The notes beneath the pieces are model-generated. The model worked only from the letters and a program-made list of their open reading frames with translations, was not told the origin of the DNA and searched no databases. From an uncultured Roseburia sp. (GTDB lineage: Bacteria; Bacillota; Clostridia; Lachnospirales; Lachnospiraceae), in assembly GCA_945928585.1 (NCBI GenBank), contig CAMENQ010000190.1, forward strand, positions 1 to 5,097: a stretch of 5,097 nucleotides of DNA. The letters are read 5' to 3'. This document shows, piece by piece, positions 1-5,097 of this stretch (position 1 is its first letter; every line of letters begins with the position of its first letter). Both the position numbers and the translations under genes were made by a program.

Positions 1-1
1 T

Positions 2-1078
2 AACAATAATTTGTTTGACAATTCTCTTGCAAATATATTTAAAAATATGGGATACAGGGTAAATGCATTTCATATGAATACAAGGGAGTATTATTCAAGA
101 GGCATAAATTACGATAATTGGGGCTATGACCATTATTATGGCTTATTAGACGAAAAAAAATACAGTGATTTATCATATGAACTTGACAGAGAGCTTATTT
201 TAAACGAAAGCTTTTATAACAAAATGTTTTGCTCAGGAGAGCCGTTTCTTCATTATATTATAACATACACTCCACATACACCATTTACTACTACAAAGGG
301 TATGGGAAAACTTCTGGCAGAAAAGGTGTATGGTACAGATACGCAATTTCCGGAGCTTTCAGAGGAGGACAGTGCAAGACTTTATGCAGGAGAAACAGAC
401 TATATGGTAGGTCTTCTTATGGAGGTGCTTAAAGAAAATAAACTTTATGATAACACTGTTATTATAGCATATGCAGACCATTACCTTTATACCTTAAATG
501 ATAAGACTATTCTTGACAAGTACAAAAATACAGAGAATAATCTTATAAATAACACTCCGTTTTTTATCTGGAGCAGTGAATTTGAAAGTGCAAAATATAT
601 AGATAAGGTAAATTCACAAATAGATATACTTCCTACAGTTCTTAATCTTTTTGGTGTGGAATATACACCTGAATATTATATAGGAAGAGATATATTTGAC
701 AAGGATTACTCCGGATATGTATTCTTTAGCGATTACTCATGGTATGACGGAAACTCATATGTTGACGGCGGTGAAGTGACAAATGGGGCAACAGTGGATG
801 AAAAGAAGCTTGAGGAGATGAACAGCCTCATAAATGACCTTGTAAGAAAAAATGACATGACTCTAAAATATGATTATTTAAGACGTCTGCCAAAAACTGC
901 AGAAGAAGAAACTGATACTACAGGTGAAGAAACTACAGATGAAGAAACTACAAATGAAGAAACTACAAATGAAGAATCTGAAACTGCAGATGATAAAACT
1001 ACAGATAGGGAAATGGAAACTGCAGAAAAAGAATCTGCAGCAGCCGGTGAAAATGTAACAAATAACGAGGCGGAGTAA
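2..1078 (+). CDS. LTA synthase-like sulfatase, C-terminal part (5' end outside window)
   Basis: This is an alkaline-phosphatase-superfamily enzyme of the LtaS/phosphoglycerol transferase type (sulfatase fold). Such enzymes act outside the membrane, moving glycerol-phosphate or similar groups onto envelope polymers. The frame is open from base 2, so the TTG at 11 is not a credible start; the membrane domain and catalytic Thr must lie upstream. Numbering from the codon at 11, visible motifs are FHMN...YYSR (21-30), matching the LtaS substrate pocket; PHTPF (88-92), matching the LtaS pocket His; ADHY (155-158), whose Asp and His match the metal ligands; and QIDILPTVLNLFGV (about 203-216), the typical end of the fold. 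A low-complexity Thr/Glu tail follows from about 297 to 355. The exact substrate is unknown. The family call is firm, but the LTA synthase role is inferred. Confidence 0.88.
   Translation, partial: NNNLFDNSLANIFKNMGYRVNAFHMNTREYYSRGINYDNWGYDHYYGLLDEKKYSDLSYELDRELILNESFYNKMFCSGEPFLHYIITYTPHTPFTTTKGMGKLLAEKVYGTDTQFPELSEEDSARLYAGETDYMVGLLMEVLKENKLYDNTVIIAYADHYLYTLNDKTILDKYKNTENNLINNTPFFIWSSEFESAKYIDKVNSQIDILPTVLNLFGVEYTPEYYIGRDIFDKDYSGYVFFSDYSWYDGNSYVDGGEVTNGATVDEKKLEEMNSLINDLVRKNDMTLKYDYLRRLPKTAEEETDTTGEETTDEETTNEETTNEESETADDKTTDREMETAEKESAAAGENVTNNEAE
926..970 (+). repeat. Three tandem 15-bp repeats coding EETT(D/N)
   Basis: Three consecutive 15-bp units (926-940, 941-955, 956-970) differ at only one base and encode EETTD, EETTN, EETTN in the sulfatase frame. 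Degenerate copies lie on both sides (EEETDTTG before, EESETADDKTTD after). Since 15 is a multiple of three, gain or loss of a unit would keep the frame. Confidence 0.9.
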
Positions 1079-1106
1079 TGTAAAAAGTATATTGTATTTT
1101 TTACAT
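1078..1106. repeat. AT-rich inverted repeat just after the sulfatase stop
   Basis: ATGTAAAAA (1078-1086) and TTTTTACAT (1098-1106) are perfect 9-bp inverted arms, and weaker pairing (G-U, U-A, A-U) continues inward. The last base of the sulfatase TAA is in the left arm. It could form a 3'-end hairpin for the upstream mRNA. With no GC-rich stem and the T run inside the arm, it is a poor intrinsic terminator, so I list it only as an inverted repeat. Confidence 0.6.
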
Positions 1107-1116
1107 ATGGGTTTTA

Positions 1117-1133
1117 TGCACAAAATATGTGCA
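1117..1133. repeat. Short inverted repeat upstream of the nuclease gene
   Basis: TGCACA and TGTGCA form perfect 6-bp arms around a 5-base AT spacer, five bases before the Shine-Dalgarno of the nuclease gene. It could be an operator half-site pair or a small mRNA hairpin. It matches no regulator site that I recognise, and arms of this length also occur by chance. Confidence 0.35.
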
Positions 1134-1138
1134 GAAAT

Positions 1139-1144
1139 GAGGAG
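1139..1144 (+). promoter_or_regulatory. Shine-Dalgarno site of the nuclease gene
   Basis: GAGGAG lies 4 bases before ATG 1149. It decides the start: the in-frame ATG at 1137 overlaps this site, and the TTG at 1092 has no such site. From 1149 the protein begins MKIIHCADIH, the usual beginning of this family. Confidence 0.75.
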
Positions 1145-1148
1145 TAAG

Positions 1149-2258
1149 ATGAAAATCATACACTGTGCAGATATACATTTAGACTCAAAGCTTAGTGCCA
1201 ACCTTTCAAAGGAGAAGGCAAAGGAAAGGAAGGCAGAGCTTTTACAGACATTTACGGATATGGTGGAATATGCAGAAAAAAATAATGTTTCAGCCATCAT
1301 AATTGCAGGCGATTTATTTGATGTGAGAAATATATCCGTCACTGCAAGAAATACAGTTTACAGTTCTATAGTAAAGCATAAAAATATAGATTTTTATTAT
1401 CTAAGGGGAAATCATGATGCAGACAGCTTTCTTGGAATGCTTGAAGAAATACCTGAAAATCTTAAGCTTTTTGGAGAAAGCTGGATGTCATATACCTTAT
1501 CTGAAAGTAGTTTTTCCAATGTTGTAATTACAGGAGTGGAGCTTGGCGAAGAAAATACAAATACCATATACAGCTCCCTGGTACTTGAAAATGATAAAAT
1601 AAACATAGTAGTTCTCCACGGACAGGAGGCAGTGTATAAGACAAAGGATAAAACAGAAGTAATAAATATAAATGCTTTAAAGAACAAGGCAATTGATTAT
1701 CTTGCACTTGGACATATACACAGCTATAAGGAGGAGAAAATTGACAACAGAGGTGTCTACTGCTACAGTGGATGCCTTGAAGGTCGTGGCTTTGATGAAT
1801 GCGGACAGTGTGGGTTTGTACTCCTTGATATAGACTGTAAAGGTAAAAGGATTGAAAGGACATTTGTTCCATTTGCCAAAAGAACATTGTACACGGTAAA
1901 TGCAGATGTGTCCGGATGCCTTACATCCATGGATATATTAAAAAAGGTAAAGGAGCAGCTTAACAGAGAAATATACAGACCTGAAAACCTTATGAAAATT
2001 GTACTTTGCGGCAGTGTGGATGTAGAATGTGAAAAAAATACGGAATTTATAAGAAAGCAGCTTGAGGATATGTTTTATTTTGTAAAGGTATATGATGAGA
2101 CATGTCTTGCAGTAGATTATAATGCTTTTGCTTTGGATGCTTCACTTAAGGGAGAATTTATCCGTACCGTTATGAGTGAAACAACCATAGATGAGGAGCA
2201 GAAGGCGGAAGTTATAAGATACGGAATACAGGCACTTGCAGGGGAGGATATAGATTAG
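1149..2258 (+). CDS. SbcD/Mre11/YhaO-like metallophosphoesterase (DNA repair nuclease subunit)
   Basis: The 369-residue protein has the calcineurin-like metallophosphoesterase motifs in order: D8-x-H10, G54-D-x-x-D58, G87-N-H-D90, H157-G and G188-H-I-H191. These form the two-metal site of Mre11/SbcD nucleases, which cut DNA ends and hairpins together with an SMC-like ATPase. All the usual metal ligands are present, so the enzyme should be active. The part after about residue 225 is the family-specific cap/C-terminal region, ending in VIRYGIQALAGEDID. It resembles Firmicutes YhaO-type proteins (COG0420) more than E. coli SbcD. Four Cys lie close together (205, 209, 218, 221) just after the last motif. 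The ATPase gene follows after a single base, so the two are almost surely co-transcribed and partners. No convincing promoter was seen in the 70 bases upstream. Confidence 0.93.
   Translation: MKIIHCADIHLDSKLSANLSKEKAKERKAELLQTFTDMVEYAEKNNVSAIIIAGDLFDVRNISVTARNTVYSSIVKHKNIDFYYLRGNHDADSFLGMLEEIPENLKLFGESWMSYTLSESSFSNVVITGVELGEENTNTIYSSLVLENDKINIVVLHGQEAVYKTKDKTEVININALKNKAIDYLALGHIHSYKEEKIDNRGVYCYSGCLEGRGFDECGQCGFVLLDIDCKGKRIERTFVPFAKRTLYTVNADVSGCLTSMDILKKVKEQLNREIYRPENLMKIVLCGSVDVECEKNTEFIRKQLEDMFYFVKVYDETCLAVDYNAFALDASLKGEFIRTVMSETTIDEEQKAEVIRYGIQALAGEDID
2241..2247 (+). promoter_or_regulatory. Shine-Dalgarno site of the ATPase gene inside the nuclease gene
   Basis: GGGGAGG lies within the last codons of the nuclease gene, 12 bases before ATG 2260. 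The nuclease stop TAG (2256-2258) is one base from that ATG. This favours coupled translation and balanced amounts of the two subunits. Confidence 0.75.
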
Positions 2259-2259
2259 A

Positions 2260-4266
2260 ATGATACTTAAAAGCTGTCATATAGAAAATTTTGGAAAACT
2301 AACGGATATGACTGTGGATTTTTCTGAGGATATACATATTATTCTGGAGGAAAACGGATTTGGAAAAAGCACACTTGCAGCATTTATCAAAGTTATGTTT
2401 TACGGCTTTACAGGCGAGGGCAAAAAAAATATAACAGAAAATGAAAGAAAAAAATACAAGCCATGGCAGGGCGGTGTGTACGGAGGACAGCTTACCTTTG
2501 AAACAGAGGGTAAATGCTATCAGATAGTAAGAACCTTTGGTGCGAAGGAAAAGGAAGATACATATAGTCTTTATAATGCATCGACAAACAGGGAAAGCTC
2601 TGATTATACGTCAAATATAGGAGAGGAGCTTTTTAAGATAGACAGGGATGCTTTTGTAAGAACTGTTTTTATAGGACAGCAGGACTGCCAGACATCCGTT
2701 TCTGACAGTATTAGTGCTAAGCTTGGAAACCTTGCGGAAAATACAGATGATATAAATAATTATGAAAATGTCCAAAAGAAAATTAAGGACATTTTAAATG
2801 CAATGTCACCTACAAGAGCTACAGGAAGTTTAAAAAATATAGAAAATAAAATAGGGGACATAAAGGTAAGCGTATTCAGGGGTGAAGAAATAGACCATTC
2901 CATAGATATACTTAACGAAAAGCTTGCAAGAGAAAACCGGCAGAAAAAGCTTTTAAAGGAAGAACTTACACAGGTAAAGGAGTCTATAGAAAAGGCAGGC
3001 AGAGAGGGAGAAATTCTGGCAAAGCAGCAGATGTATGAAAAGCTTTGTATATCATATGATGAAGCAGTAAAGAAAAAGGAAAAATACTGTGGATGGCAGT
3101 CTGAAAATATACCTGATAAGGAAGAAATAAATAAATATATAAAGCTGTGGAACAGAAGAAATGAAAAGAAAAATGCCATTGGTGCTAAAAAAGCAGCATT
3201 GGAAAGTCTTGGCGCAGCCTTAAGCATACATATAAGGGCAGTAAATATTCCGCTTTTGCTGCTTGGCATTGTTTTGCTGGCAGCCGGTATTACGTCAATG
3301 ATAACATACCACAATGTGGGACTTCTTATGGCAGTACCGGGTATGATAATAATCATATCATCACTTCTATATAAGAAAAAACCACAGAGAAAAGAAGAAA
3401 ATGAAGAATGGCTTCAATTATTCAATGAAATTCAAAATGATGAAGCTTATATAGAGGATACAGAGACAAAAATATATAATTACTTAAATGAATATGGTAT
3501 AGAATACGAAGAAGGTGATGATGTACTTGAGATAATGTACCGTTTAAGGGAGCAGTGTACACAGTACAGGCACACTCTGGAGGAAGCGCAAAAAGCAGAA
3601 AGAGACAAAATTTCATTTGAAAAAGTAAATGATATAAATAAGCTTTTAGCATTTAAGGCAGAAAAAAGTAAAGCCTCCATAGACAGCTTAAACATGGAAC
3701 TTTCACGCTTAACGGAAGAACTTGAAAATGTACAGGGAAACATATTAAGCTATATGAGGCAGCTTGACAGCCTTAAAGAGGAACGGGATGAAATAAGTGA
3801 GGAGGAAGAATATCTTATTAATCTTGAAAAAGAAAAAGAAAGACAGCAGAGAAAATATGACAGTCTTTCCATTACAAAAAAGCTTTTGGAAAAGGCAAGA
3901 GACAGCTTTACATCAAAATACACGGAGCCTGTCAAGAGTAGCTTTAATAAATATTATATGCTTCTTACTGGTGAAGAAAGCCGTAGATATGAGATGGATG
4001 CAGCCATTAACATATCACTTATGGAAATGGGAGACAGGAGAGATGTAAGGCTTTTAAGTCAGGGATACAGGGATTTGGTTGGTTTGTGTATGCGTATGGC
4101 ACTTATAGATGGAATGTATGAAAATGAAAAACCATTTATTATTCTTGATGATCCTTTTGTAAATCTTGATGATGAAAAGCTGGAGGGAGGAATAAGGCTT
4201 TTAAAGGAAATATCAAAGGAATATCAGGTTATTTACTTTACGTGCCATGAAAGCAGAGGTTATTAA
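2260..4266 (+). CDS. YhaN-like AAA/SMC-type ATPase (Rad50/SbcC analogue with membrane hairpin)
   Basis: The 668-residue protein has split-ATPase (Rad50/SMC) architecture. The N-terminal lobe opens with a typical LKSCHIENFGKL start, a Walker A at 30-38 (EENGFGKST) and a Q-loop at 138-141 (IGQQ). Charged, heptad-like coiled coil runs from about 170 to 325 and from 375 to 560. The C-terminal lobe has an ABC signature (LSQGYRD, 599-605), Walker B with D-loop (IILDDPFVNLDD, 627-638) and an H-loop His at 663, five residues from the end. In the middle, two hydrophobic segments (about 329-346 and 351-370) are followed by KKKP. They stand where SbcC/Rad50 carry a zinc hook, and no CxxC exists anywhere in the protein. 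Known YhaN/COG4717 members are similar in plan. Its job is inferred to be ATP-driven control of the adjacent nuclease on DNA, near the membrane. The ends look complete. Confidence 0.92.
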   Translation: MILKSCHIENFGKLTDMTVDFSEDIHIILEENGFGKSTLAAFIKVMFYGFTGEGKKNITENERKKYKPWQGGVYGGQLTFETEGKCYQIVRTFGAKEKEDTYSLYNASTNRESSDYTSNIGEELFKIDRDAFVRTVFIGQQDCQTSVSDSISAKLGNLAENTDDINNYENVQKKIKDILNAMSPTRATGSLKNIENKIGDIKVSVFRGEEIDHSIDILNEKLARENRQKKLLKEELTQVKESIEKAGREGEILAKQQMYEKLCISYDEAVKKKEKYCGWQSENIPDKEEINKYIKLWNRRNEKKNAIGAKKAALESLGAALSIHIRAVNIPLLLLGIVLLAAGITSMITYHNVGLLMAVPGMIIIISSLLYKKKPQRKEENEEWLQLFNEIQNDEAYIEDTETKIYNYLNEYGIEYEEGDDVLEIMYRLREQCTQYRHTLEEAQKAERDKISFEKVNDINKLLAFKAEKSKASIDSLNMELSRLTEELENVQGNILSYMRQLDSLKEERDEISEEEEYLINLEKEKERQQRKYDSLSITKKLLEKARDSFTSKYTEPVKSSFNKYYMLLTGEESRRYEMDAAINISLMEMGDRRDVRLLSQGYRDLVGLCMRMALIDGMYENEKPFIILDDPFVNLDDEKLEGGIRLLKEISKEYQVIYFTCHESRGY

Positions 4267-4272
4267 ACCTAC

Positions 4273-4301
4273 TTGTTTATTAAAGAAAAATATGTTAAAA
4301 T
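4273..4301 (+). promoter_or_regulatory. Candidate sigma-A promoter for the membrane sensor gene
   Basis: A TTGTTT -35 (three of six consensus bases) is 17 bases from a TAAAAT -10 (five of six). A TG one base before the -10 makes it extended. Transcription would begin near 4308, leaving a leader of about 135 bases before ATG 4443. The element begins seven bases after the ATPase stop, so it could drive the downstream gene separately. It also overlaps the short reading frame described below, so only one of the two may be real. Confidence 0.4.
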
Positions 4302-4358
4302 GGGCTTTGACAGTGGGAATGTACCGGCTGCCTATAAGGACATATTTATAAAGGGCGT

Positions 4359-4368
4359 ACCTATAGGT
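4359..4368. repeat. 10-bp perfect palindrome in the leader
   Basis: ACCTATAGGT is self-complementary with no spacer. A related CCTATA occurs at 4331-4336. It lies about 75 bases before the sensor gene start and could be a small operator, but it is short enough to be chance. Confidence 0.25.
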
Positions 4369-4432
4369 GGAAAGCAAGATTGAAAAGTTATGAAAATGAT
4401 TGTTGAGTAAAAAGGTTTTTATGAAAAAGGTT

Positions 4433-4437
4433 GGGGA
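4433..4437 (+). promoter_or_regulatory. Shine-Dalgarno site of the membrane sensor gene
   Basis: GGGGA lies 5 bases before ATG 4443 and supports that start for the truncated membrane protein. The upstream ATGs at 4390 and 4421 open frames that end within a few codons. Confidence 0.65.
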
Positions 4438-4442
4438 AAGTT

Positions 4443-5097
4443 ATGTCATATTTTATATTGAATAAGCTGTTATACAGTGAAATAAGTATAATAGGTATTA
4501 TTTTTACAGGAATACTGCTAAAAAAGAGCATACCAAAAGAGGGGTACAGATTTATTTCACGACAGCAAAAAGTATTTGTGGCTATGCTGATAAATCTTAT
4601 AGCCATATTTTGTCTGGATGGAATTACATGGTGTCTGGATGGATTGTCTTTCTATGGAATAAAAACATTATACAGCATATGTCTTGCCGTGTATTTTATG
4701 ATTAACCCTCTTATCGGATTTTTATGGAATCTTTATGTGACTACGAAGATTTATACAAATATCAGAGTTATGAAAAAATATATGAGAATATGTACAGTGC
4801 CTTTTGTTATTAATGTCATATTATGTGCAGCATCTCCGTTTACCCACTGGATATATAGCATAAATGAAAATGGAATATATTCAAGAGGAATGCTTTACCC
4901 TGTGAATATCATTTTGTCGTATATATATTATGTTACATCAGTATTAATACTTATTAGATATATGAGTAAAGATGAGAGAATGAGGACAAACAGGGAGTTA
5001 AAGTATCTTATGCTGTTTCCGGTGGCACCTCTTGTAGGTTCCATTCTGCAAAATCTTTTTTATGGAATATCGGTAGTATATATAAGTGTACTTATTT
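4443..5097 (+). CDS. Multi-pass membrane protein, probable sensor region of a GGDEF protein (3' end outside window)
   Basis: The frame is open from ATG 4443 to the window edge (218 codons visible) and is strongly hydrophobic. I count about six or seven membrane segments, at roughly 12-27, 43-60, 72-98, 115-131, 151-172, 187-205 and from 208 on. Polar loops such as KKSIPKEGYRF and RYMSKDERMRTNRELK separate them. The patterns LDG-x3-CLDG, NP-x5-LWNLYV, GIYSRGMLYP and LQNLFYGIS recall the N-terminal membrane region of many Lachnospiraceae proteins that continue into a GGDEF (diguanylate cyclase) domain. That is recalled resemblance, and no GGDEF residues are in view. A histidine kinase or other output is possible. 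If it is a cyclase, it would make cyclic di-GMP in response to an unknown membrane signal. It probably has its own promoter, since 176 bases separate it from the ATPase gene. Confidence 0.75.
   Translation, partial: MSYFILNKLLYSEISIIGIIFTGILLKKSIPKEGYRFISRQQKVFVAMLINLIAIFCLDGITWCLDGLSFYGIKTLYSICLAVYFMINPLIGFLWNLYVTTKIYTNIRVMKKYMRICTVPFVINVILCAASPFTHWIYSINENGIYSRGMLYPVNIILSYIYYVTSVLILIRYMSKDERMRTNRELKYLMLFPVAPLVGSILQNLFYGISVVYISVLI
4611..4643 (+). repeat. 12-bp direct repeat within the membrane sensor gene
   Basis: TGTCTGGATGGA occurs at 4611-4622 and again at 4632-4643, offset by 21 bases (seven codons), giving CLDG twice. It may reflect a small in-frame duplication or selection for a repeated motif at the end of the second membrane segment. 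Confidence 0.5.

Larger units (their letters stand above)
4273..4383 (+). other. Short coding-like frame after the ATPase stop; possible gene remnant or small ORF
   Basis: After the ATPase TAA (4264-4266) the same frame stays open to TGA 4381-4383. Possible starts are TTG 4273 (36 residues) or ATG 4300 (27 residues, beginning MGFDSGNVPAAYKDIFIKG). Codon choice (ATA, AAG, GGC, GTA) is like the neighbours and the stretch is less AT-rich than the bases around it. Neither start has a good Shine-Dalgarno; an AGAGG lies 13 bases before the TTG. The piece KYVKMGF weakly recalls the end of GNAT acetyltransferases, but it is far too short to assign. It may be the tail of a decayed gene, a real small protein, or chance. 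I do not recognise it. Confidence 0.25.

Noticed and set aside
1092..1148. Upstream extension of the nuclease start (TTG 1092 or ATG 1137)
   Set aside because: The extension would run through both inverted repeats and the ribosome site, and the conserved family start is MKIIHCADIH at 1149.
878..1342. 154-codon antisense frame rich in Cys/Ser/Phe
   Set aside because: It is the mirror of the sulfatase GAAGAAACTACA repeats and of the start of the nuclease gene. Its ICSFF-type repeats come from that, and it has no family likeness.
2760..3356. 198-codon antisense frame
   Set aside because: It lies opposite the ATPase coding sequence. Its Ser/Phe-rich, low-complexity translation is typical of a shadow of Lys/Glu-rich coiled coil.
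4257..4270. Hairpin AGGTT/AACCT over the ATPase stop as a terminator
   Set aside because: A 5-bp stem and no following T run make it too weak for an intrinsic terminator.
4307..4338. TTGACA (4307-4312) with TATAAG (4333-4338) as a promoter
   Set aside because: The -35 is perfect, but the 20-base spacing is too long for sigma-A; the upstream extended -10 pair has proper spacing.
4302..4442. Cyclic di-GMP (GEMM) riboswitch in the leader
   Set aside because: The conserved cores that I remember for GEMM-I are not present, and I see no matching stem arrangement.
4421..4465. 14-residue frame overlapping the sensor start
   Set aside because: It is very short, ends just inside the sensor gene in another frame, and lacks any conserved feature. 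Chance is the simpler explanation.

Overview
The window is AT-rich, gene-dense and coded entirely on the + strand. ATA and AGA codons are frequent and Shine-Dalgarno sites are purine-rich. The proteins resemble those of low-GC Clostridia, and Lachnospiraceae is my best guess. That rests on recalled family resemblance, not on a search. I see no rRNA, tRNA, CRISPR array or insertion sequence.

Layout: (1) 2-1078 is the 3' part of an LTA-synthase-like sulfatase, an extracellular alkaline-phosphatase-fold enzyme. It ends in a Thr/Glu-rich tail containing 15-bp tandem repeats. (2) 1079-1148 is a 70-bp gap with two inverted repeats and a Shine-Dalgarno site. (3) 1149-2258 is an SbcD/Mre11/YhaO-like metallophosphoesterase nuclease. 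(4) One base later, 2260-4266 is a YhaN-like SMC/Rad50-type ATPase, with two membrane-spanning segments in the middle of its coiled coil. (5) 4267-4442 is a gap with a candidate sigma-A promoter and a short unexplained reading frame. (6) 4443 to the window end is the membrane-spanning N-terminal part of a protein cut by the edge. It resembles the sensor region of Lachnospiraceae GGDEF (diguanylate cyclase) proteins, but the catalytic part lies outside.

Genes 3 and 4 form a clear two-gene unit: a nuclease plus an ATPase, analogous to SbcCD/Mre11-Rad50. This version lacks a zinc hook and seems built to sit at the membrane. The flanking sulfatase (envelope polymer synthesis or modification) and the sensor protein have no obvious functional link to it. 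I found no clearly new multi-gene system. The most notable points are the membrane-hairpin ATPase with its altered Walker A, the cysteine cluster in its partner nuclease, and the small coding-like frame after the ATPase stop.
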